From UBA1413 sp964461455 (GTDB lineage Bacteria > Bacteroidota > Bacteroidia > Bacteroidales > Prolixibacteraceae): a stretch of DNA of 64,000 nucleotides. Made by a program: the position numbers and the translations under genes. Where the stretch lies: positions 1 to 64,000 of the forward strand of contig CAYWUJ010000004.1 in the NCBI GenBank assembly GCA_964461455.1, read 5' to 3'. The notes under the pieces were generated by a model. The model was not told the origin of the DNA. It saw only the letters and a list, made by a program, of their open reading frames with translations, and ran no database searches. Shown one piece after another: positions 1 to 8,734 of this stretch (its first letter is position 1; every line of letters starts with the position of its first letter).

Positions 1-421
1 TTTCCGGGTCCATTCCCGACTTGACCACCTTACTGTTTTGCCATCCGAAACGGTTGATCAGAGAGATGGTACCGTCGGTGGCGAGAATAGGCTGTTCAAT
101 TCTGAATGTTCCGTTGGAGTTGAAAGTCTCATTGGTATACCACTTGGAGTTAAAGGTATCAAACCGGCGGGTATTGCTGTAATCCACGGGGTTCACGCTG
201 AGGCTGAACTTTGATTTCAGGGCAGCCCGCTGGGCTTCCAGGTTGTTCTGGTACCTCTCCAGGTTCAGCAGGGAGAGCTGGATACTGGGGCTGTTGGAAC
301 CTGCAATATCGAGGGCCCTGTCAAGGGTCAGCGATTGCTGCGCCACCAGGGGCAGGACGGGTAAAAACAGCATCACCAGCCATCCCGCACGCCTGATAAA
401 AAGATGATTGATCAACTTCAT
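1..421 (-). CDS. TolC-like outer membrane efflux protein (N-terminal part only)
   Basis: The frame opens with ATG at 421 and runs off the window after 140 codons. It begins with a signal peptide (basic start, hydrophobic core, ending near LPLVAQQ). It continues with LTLDRALDIAGSNSPSIQLS and an NLERYQNNLEAQRAALK helix, the usual first helices of TolC/OEP-family channels. The gene lies 20 bp after the permease gene on the same strand, so it is probably the third gene of an ABC ATPase-permease-TolC operon and would be the outer membrane exit duct. The family call rests on the N-terminus alone, because the barrel and the second repeat are outside the window. Confidence 0.75.
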   Translation of the reverse strand, partial: MKLINHLFIRRAGWLVMLFLPVLPLVAQQSLTLDRALDIAGSNSPSIQLSLLNLERYQNNLEAQRAALKSKFSLSVNPVDYSNTRRFDTFNSKWYTNETFNSNGTFRIEQPILATDGTISLINRFGWQNSKVVKSGMDPE

Positions 422-441
422 AAGACTAGTTATTTTCAATT

Positions 442-3400
442 CTAATTTTTGACCACTTTAACAGCATCGGCGACGACTATCCGGCTTGCCGACTTATTGG
501 TGAGCACGACCCGGGCATTTCCCGGAGAGAGGTAAAAGGAACCCAGGCTGTTCCACCCTGTTTCGGCGGTCTGCAACTGCAGAGTCTGCTCTGTCTCCCC
601 GTCGTCATGGGTGATGAAATAATGGTATTCCCCGGCTTCTTCCTGGCTCCCGCCACCCCGCGGGCCTCCCATCATGGGGCCGCGCCGTGCCCCCATGTTA
701 TTAATATAGACATAGATATCATAATGACCGGCTTCCTTCACCGGAATGGTCCAGGTCGCCTTCTGATCGCCAGTGCCCGACTTGATATAATAAGCCGACC
801 TGACATAATGCCCGTAAAACCCGGAATTGGTGGTATTGGTCCAGTTCAGGGGGGGCCGCCAGTTGTTATACCCCTTGTATTTCAGGTCGCTCTCTTCCTC
901 CCTGACAATCAGGCGGCGGAGCAGCGATACCTTATCGTTCACCGTGAAGGTAAACCCGGGATCTTCATTGTCGACCAGGGTCTCATTGGGCTGAAGCAGA
1001 GCCACAGGCGCATCGAGGAAGGTCTCCCCCTCCAGGGGTACCACCTTGAGGTCCTCCTCCACCTTTCCGAAGAAACTCATCAGCGTCTGGGGAATATTGG
1101 CCGACGTCAGGGTGTTGATGGTCACCCCACGGGGCTCACTGTCAAAGAGATAATTTACTTTTTTGGTCTCTCCGGCCTTGAGCCTGACAATCTTATTGAT
1201 GTTATCCTCGGCACCCGGCATACCCCCGCGCATCATCCGGCCTCTTCCCCCGCCACCGGGCCCTCCCATGCGGAAGGTCAGCTTGACGACGCCGTCAACC
1301 TCCGAAGTATTGCTGGCGCTATAGGTCACCATCGTCCTGATCTGGTCCCCCGATTTGGTGTTCACCGCCGTCACCGGGGATATCAGAAATCCGGGAAGCT
1401 TCTTCTCCTTGAACCAGTTATTCATCACCGGAGATATGGAAATTCCCAGTTCACGTTCTGTCTTTTTGTCGAGAGAATCAAAGGTAAGCACCCTGAAACG
1501 GTTATCTGCCAAATTCTTCCTGAGAAAATCCCCGAAATCCCCCTCTCCTGTCTCCGACTGGATCATCGTAAACAGAACGTCACCTTTCAGTTTGATGAGG
1601 TTATCGACCAGGTGTCTCTGCTCCCGCGAGGCCAGCAGCTCTTCGAAGGAACGGTCCTGAAGGGCGATATTGGCCAGCTCGTCTTCGCTGATTCCGGTCA
1701 TGTCACGAATCCATCCGGCACGCATGTCAGACGACTGGCTTTTAAAATAGGCATCCATCACCAGGTTGGTCACGGGCCAGCGGTCCGACCGTACATGGTT
1801 GCTGAAATAATAGAGCTGCGGAAAGACAAAATAAGGATTCGCCGATTCAGTGGCCGCGGTCACCTGTCCGGCGCTGAAACGGATATTGGGGCGTCCCGCC
1901 TCCCGGGTGAAATTTCCCAGGAGATTATTGATGGCCATCACCTGGTAATCCTTATCGGTCATCGAGGCCCCCTCCCTGTCGCTCCACCGTTTCTGCCGGC
2001 GTATCTGGTTCTTCACGTCCATGTCGCCCAACAGATATCCCTTTTCCTGGAGGAAGACCATTTCGGGCTGCACCGTCTCCTGCTGGAAGCTCCAGACCCG
2101 TTCAAAGGACTTGAACTGCGCCGGCACTTCCACCACCGACAGGCGCCGGAAGGGATACTCCAGGTTGTAGGTTCTCAGGAAATCACGGAACCGCTCGCCG
2201 ATCACTGCGGGAATGGTATCCTCCACCTCTGACAGTGCATCGCTGAAGATATCGTGGCCTTCAAGATGCCAGATCCCGAATTCCACACCTCCTGATTCCA
2301 TCTTTTTATGCTCATAATTACCGATGGCCAGGGAAATCTGGGTCAGGGGATGGTCGTTGGTAAAGAGCGTGGTTCCCGGCGAAGTCTCCCGCGAAGATCC
2401 CTGGGAAACCGCCACCAGGGAGGTGTCGGTGGTCACTTCCAGCCGGAAATCGGTGAAGTAGATGCGGTTCCACCCAAAATTCAGGGTACTGTAAGAGGCC
2501 CCGGTTTCGGGATACCACCCAGCCTCGCGTGTCAGCAGCAAATAGTCGGGCTCAATGAACGCATACCGTTTGTCGACGTTAATCACGAACTCACCGAATT
2601 TTTCACGCTGGGTCTCGTTATCAATGTCGAGATAACAATAAGCTTCGTCGATTTCTCCGGAATAGGCCATCTCTACCTCCAGGGTATCACTGCCGGTGAA
2701 GGGCCGGGAAAGAGGGAAAATCACCAGCTGTTGTTTTCTGATGGGGGTGACTTCCGATCCTCCGATGCGGGCAGAGGAGATATCCAGTCCGGGATTGAGC
2801 GTAAGAACCAGGGAATCGATCGCCTGCCGGTTGTTATTCACCAGTTGCATCGATGAGGTCACCCCGATGTTCTCCCCGTCATGAACCAGTTTCAGGGTGT
2901 GCGTGGCCACATCGGCCACGGGCCCTGAAGAATAGTGGTTATTCAGTACCACGGCCTGTGCCCGCATTCTGTCGTTCTTCACGAAACGGTGGACATGGCT
3001 GAAGGCCAGGTAACCCCCTCCCGCAATGAAGAGAACACTGAAAATCACCGACATCCAGGTCATCGACTCTGACTGTGGCAACCTCTTCAGAAGGTAAATG
3101 GTGAGAAAAATGAAGCCTGCGCCCAGGAAAAAATAGATGCCGCGATGACCGAGGATGACCTCCAGGTTGCCGAAGCCGGTAATTCCCGACCTGAGCATGG
3201 GAATATTGAAGGCCATGTAGTCAAAGACATAATAATAGGTATCCTGGATTAAGAACAGGGTAAGGCCGATATATCCCAGAATAATCACAAAAGTCACCGC
3301 CTGGTTGCGGATCAGACTCATCAGCAAAAAGGAGAGTCCCATGATAAAAACCAGGGTGGGGATGGAGATCAGCACCAGATATAGGAGATAGGACCACCAG

Positions 3401-3828
3401 GAAACAGGAGTCCCCGGGGAAACCAGGTTAAAGATCAGGGCCATCGCCAGCACGGCGATGTTGAGAATCATGAAAACCTGCATGTTTCCCAGGGTCTTGC
3501 CAATCACGTATTCGCCGTTGGTCATGGAGCGCATGTAAATGACCTCGGTGGTGTCGAGTTTTTTGTCCCTCTTCAGGAAATCGGAAGCGAGGAACACGGC
3601 GATAATGGCCTGTGCCACATTCAGAATCAGCAGGTTGAAATAGGGGATTCCCGAGGGAACGGCTCTGAGGATCCACTGGGGGTTGCCGGCATCGGTGAGC
3701 ATGACCAGATTCATGAAAAAGAGGACCACCAGGGCCAGAATACTGAAAATCCTGAAAAACCAGCTGCGAAACAGGGTCTTTCTTTCGTACTTGGCAATCG
3801 AGTTGATATTGTGCAGTGATATCATCAT
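442..3828 (-). CDS. ABC-2 permease fused to a degenerate M1-peptidase domain and golvesin-like domain
   Basis: The protein has 1128 residues. Residues 1-285 hold about seven membrane segments in the ABC-2 permease pattern. Residues 290-820 follow the M1 aminopeptidase layout: a beta-rich N-domain, VVEVPAQFKSF near 565-575, then a helical region ending in KLKGDVLFTMIQ (746-757) and SPVMNNWFKEKKLPGF (799-814). Neither HExxH nor the downstream NEGFA-type glutamate is present, so no zinc peptidase activity is expected. Residues 850-880 are Gly/Arg/Met-rich. Residues 988-1127 resemble the golvesin C-terminal domain, with Y-HYVRSAYY, AGHYDIYVYI, GWNSLGSFYL and a final VVADAVKVVK. The gene sits 14 bp after its ATPase and 20 bp before the TolC-like gene, so it is probably the membrane part of an exporter with a large extracytoplasmic module. 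The substrate is unknown. Permease-M1 fusions are known in Bacteroidota. The lost active site and the extra C-terminal domain are the odd points. Confidence 0.8.
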   Translation of the reverse strand: MMISLHNINSIAKYERKTLFRSWFFRIFSILALVVLFFMNLVMLTDAGNPQWILRAVPSGIPYFNLLILNVAQAIIAVFLASDFLKRDKKLDTTEVIYMRSMTNGEYVIGKTLGNMQVFMILNIAVLAMALIFNLVSPGTPVSWWSYLLYLVLISIPTLVFIMGLSFLLMSLIRNQAVTFVIILGYIGLTLFLIQDTYYYVFDYMAFNIPMLRSGITGFGNLEVILGHRGIYFFLGAGFIFLTIYLLKRLPQSESMTWMSVIFSVLFIAGGGYLAFSHVHRFVKNDRMRAQAVVLNNHYSSGPVADVATHTLKLVHDGENIGVTSSMQLVNNNRQAIDSLVLTLNPGLDISSARIGGSEVTPIRKQQLVIFPLSRPFTGSDTLEVEMAYSGEIDEAYCYLDIDNETQREKFGEFVINVDKRYAFIEPDYLLLTREAGWYPETGASYSTLNFGWNRIYFTDFRLEVTTDTSLVAVSQGSSRETSPGTTLFTNDHPLTQISLAIGNYEHKKMESGGVEFGIWHLEGHDIFSDALSEVEDTIPAVIGERFRDFLRTYNLEYPFRRLSVVEVPAQFKSFERVWSFQQETVQPEMVFLQEKGYLLGDMDVKNQIRRQKRWSDREGASMTDKDYQVMAINNLLGNFTREAGRPNIRFSAGQVTAATESANPYFVFPQLYYFSNHVRSDRWPVTNLVMDAYFKSQSSDMRAGWIRDMTGISEDELANIALQDRSFEELLASREQRHLVDNLIKLKGDVLFTMIQSETGEGDFGDFLRKNLADNRFRVLTFDSLDKKTERELGISISPVMNNWFKEKKLPGFLISPVTAVNTKSGDQIRTMVTYSASNTSEVDGVVKLTFRMGGPGGGGRGRMMRGGMPGAEDNINKIVRLKAGETKKVNYLFDSEPRGVTINTLTSANIPQTLMSFFGKVEEDLKVVPLEGETFLDAPVALLQPNETLVDNEDPGFTFTVNDKVSLLRRLIVREEESDLKYKGYNNWRPPLNWTNTTNSGFYGHYVRSAYYIKSGTGDQKATWTIPVKEAGHYDIYVYINNMGARRGPMMGGPRGGGSQEEAGEYHYFITHDDGETEQTLQLQTAETGWNSLGSFYLSPGNARVVLTNKSASRIVVADAVKVVKN

Positions 3829-3842
3829 TCTTCAGGTTATGA

Positions 3843-4739
3843 TCAGGCGGAAGTCCACTGATTCAGTTTTTTCTCCATGAAATAGACATAGGCATGTTCG
3901 AGGTTGGGCTCGATGGGTTTGCCATAGTATCCGTTGATCTCGTCGGCCACCACCTGCATCTCCCAGCCGTAATCGGAAGGAATGGTGGTGATGACCGGGT
4001 ATTTGTCGTTGATTTCGAGGTACTCCTTTTCGGTGGCCTGAATCTGCCACACCTTGCCCTCGGCTTCTTTGACCAGGTCGCCGGGAGAACCGGTGAAAGC
4101 CAGCTTTCCTTTGTTCAGAAGGGCCACATGCTCACAGGTGCTGGAAATATCACCCACAATATGGGTGGAGAGGATGATGATGACATCACGGGTGCTGATA
4201 TTGGAAAGGAGATTGCGGAAGCGGATCCTCTCCTCAGGGTCGAGGCCGGTGGTAGGCTCATCAACGATGATGATGCGGGGATCGTTGATCAGCGCCTGGG
4301 CAATCCCCAGCCTTCGTTTCATCCCCCCCGACAGACGGTTGGCATTGCGGTCACGGGCTTCAAAAAGCCCTACCTCCTCGAGCATCCGGTCCACTGCCTC
4401 CTCCCGCCTGGCCTTGTTCTTCATGCCTGCCAGCCGCGCCGTATAATCAAGAAACTCCCAGGTCTTCAACTTGGCAAAAAACCGGAAATCCTGGGGCAGA
4501 TACCCCAGCATGGCCCTGATCTCACGCCGGTTCTTCATCAGATCATACTGGTCATTAATGGTTACCTTCCCGTTGGTGGGCTTCATCAGCGTCACCAGAA
4601 TGCGCATCAGCGTTGACTTCCCGGCACCATTAGGCCCCAGTAATCCGAACATCCCGTTGGGTATCTCCAGATTGATATCTTTTAACGCCCAGTTGCCGTT
4701 CGTGTAAATCTTATTGAGATTCTCTACTGATATTTTCAC
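3843..4739 (-). CDS. ABC transporter ATP-binding protein
   Basis: This 298-residue ATPase has Walker A GPNGAGKST near residue 36, a Q-loop region YLPQDFRFF, signature LSGGMKRRLGIAQAL, Walker B IIIVDEPTTGLDP and the switch histidine in ILSTHIVGD. It matches the multidrug/ABC-2 exporter ATPase class (CcmA-like) rather than importer ATPases. It is the first gene of a minus-strand operon with the permease-M1 fusion and the TolC-like protein, and would power export through them. The C-terminal 80 residues after the ATPase core are typical of this class. No convincing promoter motif was found upstream. Confidence 0.93.
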   Translation of the reverse strand: MKISVENLNKIYTNGNWALKDINLEIPNGMFGLLGPNGAGKSTLMRILVTLMKPTNGKVTINDQYDLMKNRREIRAMLGYLPQDFRFFAKLKTWEFLDYTARLAGMKNKARREEAVDRMLEEVGLFEARDRNANRLSGGMKRRLGIAQALINDPRIIIVDEPTTGLDPEERIRFRNLLSNISTRDVIIILSTHIVGDISSTCEHVALLNKGKLAFTGSPGDLVKEAEGKVWQIQATEKEYLEINDKYPVITTIPSDYGWEMQVVADEINGYYGKPIEPNLEHAYVYFMEKKLNQWTSA

Positions 4740-4893
4740 TTTATAAGCTGGTTATTTGTGGTGCTGTTGAATTTCGACTCTCCCTGACGATGAAAGTTTA
4801 ATGTTACGCAATTATTTGTTACCGAAAGGGCTTCCCGATTACAGGAATAACTCCCGAAGTGCCGTAATTATTCTGAAACAGAAGAAAATTTGC

Positions 4894-4921
4894 AAAAAAA
4901 AAGGTCCCGGAACCCGGAACC
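4894..4921 (-). terminator. Rho-independent terminator of the 4946-5524 gene
   Basis: On the minus strand an 8-bp hairpin (GGTTCCGG, loop GTT, CCGGGACC with one G-T pair) is followed directly by nine T residues, 24 bp after the stop codon. This is a textbook intrinsic terminator. Confidence 0.8.
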
Positions 4922-4945
4922 TCTTTCACTGAAGCTTTACTCAAC

Positions 4946-5524
4946 CTATTTTGTGAGAGCGTAGACAAACTCCTTATTACCGCCCGTGATGACCACGGTG
5001 TACAAACCCCGGTCAAGACCCTTAAGATCGTACCCCGCCATGGTGTTGAATTCCTTCCCCAGGGAGGATTCATACAAAGTCTCGCCCCTGGCGTCGAAAA
5101 TATAAAACCTGAGATGTTCCTTGTCAAAATTGAGGTAGGAAATCTTCAGAAGATTCTCTGACCAGGTAAAATAAGGATCAAAACGAAGCTCGGAATCACC
5201 CACCTGCAGATCACCTTCCCTGATGGTGACCGACCTCTTAACTGTGGAGGTGTTCACCTTTACCGAAAGTTCATACCGGCCGTCTTCCAGTCCCGAGAAA
5301 TCAAAAAGCTTACGGTAACCCGTCTGAATTTCCTTCGTATCATGGCGATACACCAGGGTACCATCAGCGGCATTCACGGAAATCTCAAAGATGGCAGGCC
5401 TTTCATTGGCAAGTGCCACTATGGCCTTGTTTGCCCTGACCGGAGTAACCTCCAAACGGGGCCTTTCAACGGCTCCCGCAACGGTCGCTGCAAGGGCCAG
5501 AACTAATGTTGCAATTGTTTTCAT
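4946..5524 (-). CDS. Small secreted protein of unknown function
   Basis: The 192-residue protein starts with a clear signal peptide (MKTIATLVLALAATVAGAVE). The mature part is beta-strand-rich. It has two sections: residues 25-105 (Ig-like, containing GLEDGRYELSVKV) and residues 110-192, ending in GLDRGLYTVVITGGNKEFV. The last section resembles the fold and rhythm of type IX sorting domains and of short DUF3244-like proteins of Bacteroidota, but it lacks enough signature to assign. The gene is monocistronic, with a candidate -7 element 26 bp before the ATG and a strong terminator after the stop. It is probably periplasmic or surface-exposed. No enzymatic motif is visible. Confidence 0.7.
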   Translation of the reverse strand: MKTIATLVLALAATVAGAVERPRLEVTPVRANKAIVALANERPAIFEISVNAADGTLVYRHDTKEIQTGYRKLFDFSGLEDGRYELSVKVNTSTVKRSVTIREGDLQVGDSELRFDPYFTWSENLLKISYLNFDKEHLRFYIFDARGETLYESSLGKEFNTMAGYDLKGLDRGLYTVVITGGNKEFVYALTK

Positions 5525-5549
5525 AACGTTTTCTAATTGTTTAACGCCA

Positions 5550-5557
5550 CAAAGGTA
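5550..5557 (-). promoter_or_regulatory. Candidate Bacteroidetes -7 element (TACCTTTG)
   Basis: TACCTTTG on the minus strand matches TAnnTTTG exactly and lies 25 bp before the ATG at 5524. No clear -33 TTTG is visible at the expected distance. Confidence 0.4.
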
Positions 5558-5759
5558 CCCACTGCGAAGGAGACTCTCCCCTATTTATTGTAATATCTAC
5601 AAATTGAGCATGTTTTATAACATACCATTAACATTGCAGCAAATTTGTATATTATAAAAAATAAAATAACCTCCTTTTTCTCTTCGGAAATGAAAATTTT
5701 ATTCGCCGGTTAATTACGAATGGCTATTGCCACTCCTTTTTTTTGAATTCTCGTGAATC

Positions 5760-6479
5760 GTGGCGAAATTGCGCGCTTTTACCACCAATATGGAAATCAC
5801 GACTGGACAGTTACTGGAGGGGGCGCGTCAGGCGGAAGGTCTGACCGTGGTTATTGATGTTTTCAGGGCCTTTTCCACGGCCTGTTATGCCGTGGACATG
5901 GGATTGGGGCCGCTCTATCCGGTGGGGACCCTGGAGGAGGCTTTTCTTCTGAAGGAGAAAATGGGAGACGCCCTTCTCGTGGGAGAAAGGAATGAACGCC
6001 GTCCCGGGGGCTTTGACCTGGGCAACTCCCCGGCTCTTTTACTGAGGTCGGGATTCCGGGGCAGGCCCATGATCCACACCACCAGTTCCGGAACCCAGGG
6101 TATCGTGAATGCCATCAAAGCCCGGGAGATCATCACCGGAAGCTTTGTCAATGCCGGGGCTATCGTCCGCTACATCAGAAAACAGAACCCTTCGCGCGTC
6201 TCCCTGGTATGCATGGGGTACGCCTGCCAGTACCCCACCGATGAGGATACCCTGTGTGCCGAATACCTCACCCGCTCACTCAGGGGAGAAGAAACCGGTT
6301 TCGAAGCCATGAGGGAGGTGATCAGAAAGGGATCGGGAGCCCGTTTTTTCGATCCTGCCAGCCAGGAATGGGCACCTGCCGAAGACTTTGACCTCTGCCT
6401 CCGTCCCGCCATTTTTGACTTTGTACTGCGGGCTGAAACCGGGGAACACGGTCTTTTCCTGCGTAAAACCGACATTTAA
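5760..6479 (+). CDS. comB: 2-phosphosulfolactate phosphatase (ComB family)
   Basis: This 239-residue protein matches the ComB family, which hydrolyses 2-phosphosulfolactate to sulfolactate. Typical blocks are TVVIDVFRAFSTACYAV (residues 29-45), GERNERRPGGFDLGNSP, HTTSSGTQGI and a C-terminal DTLCAEYL. The open frame begins with GTG at 5760; the first ATG is 5790, and the choice between them is unclear. The gene is 8 bp before a PatB/MalY-like gene, so the two are almost certainly cotranscribed. ComB was first described in coenzyme M synthesis, but many non-methanogens carry it, presumably for sulfolactate or other sulfonates. No comA or comC homologue lies in this window, so the pathway here is inferred. 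Confidence 0.85.
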   Translation: MAKLRAFTTNMEITTGQLLEGARQAEGLTVVIDVFRAFSTACYAVDMGLGPLYPVGTLEEAFLLKEKMGDALLVGERNERRPGGFDLGNSPALLLRSGFRGRPMIHTTSSGTQGIVNAIKAREIITGSFVNAGAIVRYIRKQNPSRVSLVCMGYACQYPTDEDTLCAEYLTRSLRGEETGFEAMREVIRKGSGARFFDPASQEWAPAEDFDLCLRPAIFDFVLRAETGEHGLFLRKTDI

Positions 6480-6487
6480 CCATTCAC

Positions 6488-7666
6488 ATGAGTAAGAATT
6501 ACGATTTCAGCGGGGTCGTCGACCGGCGTGGTACCAACAGCTTTAAATACGACGCCCTGAGAATGATCTTCGGAAGCGATGACCTGCTTCCCCTCTGGGT
6601 AGCCGACACCGACTTCCGCACCCCTGACTTTATCATGGAGGCCATCAGAAAGAGGCTGGAGCATGAAATTCTGGGATATACCTTTCGTGGGGAAGGGTTT
6701 TCCCGCAGTATCGCCTCCTGGATCAGCCATTATTACGGAACCACCGTTCCCGGAGGGTGGATCTCCTTCACCCCCGGGGTGGTCTCCGCCGTCACCGTGG
6801 CGGTCATGGCCTTTACCCAACCCGGGGACAGGGTCATCGTTCAGCCCCCCGTCTACTTTCCCTTTTATGAAAGCATCACCGGTTCAGGAAGGAAAGTCAC
6901 GCTGAACCCGCTGAAACTGCATGAAGGAAGATACTATTTTGACCTGGAGGATCTGGAAGCTAAAATAGATGAGCACACCACGATGCTGATCCTGTGCAGT
7001 CCCCACAACCCCGGGGGCATGGTATGGAAAAGGGAGGAGCTGGAAGCTCTGGCCCTGATCTGCGACCGGCATAATATAATGGTGGTGTCAGACGAGATCC
7101 ATTCCGACCTGGTGTTTACGGGCCATCGTCACACCCCCTGGTGGATGGTGTCAGAAGAGGCCGCCCGCCATTCCGTGGTTTGTATGGCCCCCAGCAAAAC
7201 CTTTAATATTGCCGGATTATCCACTTCCTACACCATCATTCCCAACCCGGAAATCAGGAAAAGATTCGATGCCCTGGTGCAGACCCTCCACATCGGCACC
7301 GGTAATATTCCCGGCACCATAGCCCTGGAAGCCGCCTATACCCACGGGCATGACTGGCTTAGCCAGATGATGGCCTATGTGGAGGAGAACTGCCGCTTTC
7401 TGGAAGAATTCATGGTTGCCCGCCTTCCCCGGGTAAAGGTGATGAAACCCGAGGCCACTTTTCTGGTGTGGCTCGACTTCAGGGAGTATGGCATCGATGA
7501 CCATCAGCTGTCGGAATTCCTGGTCAGAGAAGCCAGGATTGCCCTGAACAACGGCGCCCGCTTCGGATTTGGCGGCGACGGCTGGCAGCGGATCAATATC
7601 GGATGCCCCCGCTCTCTCCTGAAGGAAGGATTGGAAAGAATGGCCGCTGCCTTTGCCCGGGTGTAA
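6488..7666 (+). CDS. patB: PatB/MalY-type PLP-dependent C-S lyase (aminotransferase fold)
   Basis: The 392-residue class I/II aminotransferase-fold protein has the MalY/PatB features. These are an N-terminal NSFKYDALRMIFG and LPLWVADTDF, the cofactor-binding CSPHNPGG and VSDEIHSDLVF, and the PLP lysine in APSKTFNIAGL. Family members cleave cystathionine or cysteine conjugates to a thiol, pyruvate and ammonia. Coupling to comB (8 bp gap) hints at organosulfur metabolism beyond methionine synthesis. A true transaminase acting on sulfopyruvate or cysteate cannot be excluded from sequence alone, because the fold is shared. Confidence 0.85.
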   Translation: MSKNYDFSGVVDRRGTNSFKYDALRMIFGSDDLLPLWVADTDFRTPDFIMEAIRKRLEHEILGYTFRGEGFSRSIASWISHYYGTTVPGGWISFTPGVVSAVTVAVMAFTQPGDRVIVQPPVYFPFYESITGSGRKVTLNPLKLHEGRYYFDLEDLEAKIDEHTTMLILCSPHNPGGMVWKREELEALALICDRHNIMVVSDEIHSDLVFTGHRHTPWWMVSEEAARHSVVCMAPSKTFNIAGLSTSYTIIPNPEIRKRFDALVQTLHIGTGNIPGTIALEAAYTHGHDWLSQMMAYVEENCRFLEEFMVARLPRVKVMKPEATFLVWLDFREYGIDDHQLSEFLVREARIALNNGARFGFGGDGWQRINIGCPRSLLKEGLERMAAAFARV

Positions 7667-7690
7667 CAGCGACGGAAGAACACCCGGGAT

Positions 7691-8683
7691 CTATGCGGGA
7701 TAATTCTTTTTGATCCAGGCGACTGCCGCAGAAATATCGATGTCATTCATGCAGCGGAAATGCTTTTTCGGGCATTTGGAATACCCCAGTTTGGAGCAGG
7801 GCCGGCAACCGAGACCCTTCACTTCCATCATTTCCGAAGCAGGATGAGGGAGATAAGGGAACATGCCGAATTTAGGCACGGTATTCCCCCAGAAAGAGAG
7901 GATCTTTTTACGGAAAGCAGCGGCGATGTGCATCATTCCCGTGTCGTTGGTCAGCACCAGCCGGGCATCCCGGACCAGGCTCGCCGATTCGCTGATGGTG
8001 GTTTTACCCGCCAGATTCAGCACATGGTCCCCTACCCTGCGGTCAATTTCCCGGCTCATCGGGGTCTCGCAATTGCCCCCCACCAGGATGACGGGAATGG
8101 AGATGCTGTCGCAAATGGCGGCTACCCTGTCGGCCGGCAACTGCTTGGTACCGTAAGTGCCGCTGATGATCACCGCAATATAGCCGCTGCGGTACCTCTC
8201 AGGGAGCAAGTCCATATCATACTCCTCTCCCCGGGGAATGAAAAAGTCAAGTCCCTGGCCGTCATTCACCACACGAAAGAGGGAGAGCGTGCTGAAATAG
8301 CGCTCCACGATATGCCGGTCGGGGAGAAGGTCGACCTTGAAATTCACCAGCAACCATTTCCCCAGGTTCTCCTTCCTGAAGGAACGCGCCGGAACACCCA
8401 GCGCCCTTTTGATCCGCAAACTGCGCAGGTTGTTGTGCAGGTCGATGATCTGGTCAAACTTCTCGGCCCGCAGGGCACTCATCAATTCCCCGAAATGGTC
8501 ATTGAGAAAATGGACCTTGTCGATATAGGGATTGGCCACCAGAAGCTCGCGGTATTTGTATTTGGTAACAAAATGAATCACAGCCCCGGGGTACTGCTGC
8601 CTGAGGCACCGCACCAGGGGCGTTGTCAACACAATGTCGCCGATGGAACTGAACCTGATCAATAAAAACTTCCTTTTCTCCAT
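7691..8683 (-). CDS. Glycosyltransferase family 9 (heptosyltransferase-like)
   Basis: This is a 330-residue protein. It starts MEKRKFLLIRFSSIGDIVLT, the standard GT9 N-terminus, and has the GT9 C-domain block VLTNDTGMMHIAAA followed by FWGNTVPKFGMFPY. A Cys-rich tail (GCRPCSKLGYSKCPKKHFRC) is common in Bacteroidota members. The enzyme would transfer heptose or a related sugar from an ADP-sugar during lipopolysaccharide core assembly at the inner face of the membrane. A TTG four codons upstream could be read as a start, but ATG at 8683 fits the family. It follows atpC by 51 bp, so readthrough from the atp genes is possible although the functions differ. Confidence 0.88.
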   Translation of the reverse strand: MEKRKFLLIRFSSIGDIVLTTPLVRCLRQQYPGAVIHFVTKYKYRELLVANPYIDKVHFLNDHFGELMSALRAEKFDQIIDLHNNLRSLRIKRALGVPARSFRKENLGKWLLVNFKVDLLPDRHIVERYFSTLSLFRVVNDGQGLDFFIPRGEEYDMDLLPERYRSGYIAVIISGTYGTKQLPADRVAAICDSISIPVILVGGNCETPMSREIDRRVGDHVLNLAGKTTISESASLVRDARLVLTNDTGMMHIAAAFRKKILSFWGNTVPKFGMFPYLPHPASEMMEVKGLGCRPCSKLGYSKCPKKHFRCMNDIDISAAVAWIKKNYPA

Positions 8684-8734
8684 AGTCAAGGCCAAAAGGC
8701 ATTTTGCCGGAATACTCCTCCGGAATGGGGATCA

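Noticed and set aside
607..2232. 541-codon open frame on the plus strand opposite the permease gene
   Set aside because: It mirrors the GC-rich third-codon pattern of the real gene on the other strand, has no family motif, and the opposite frame has clear domains.
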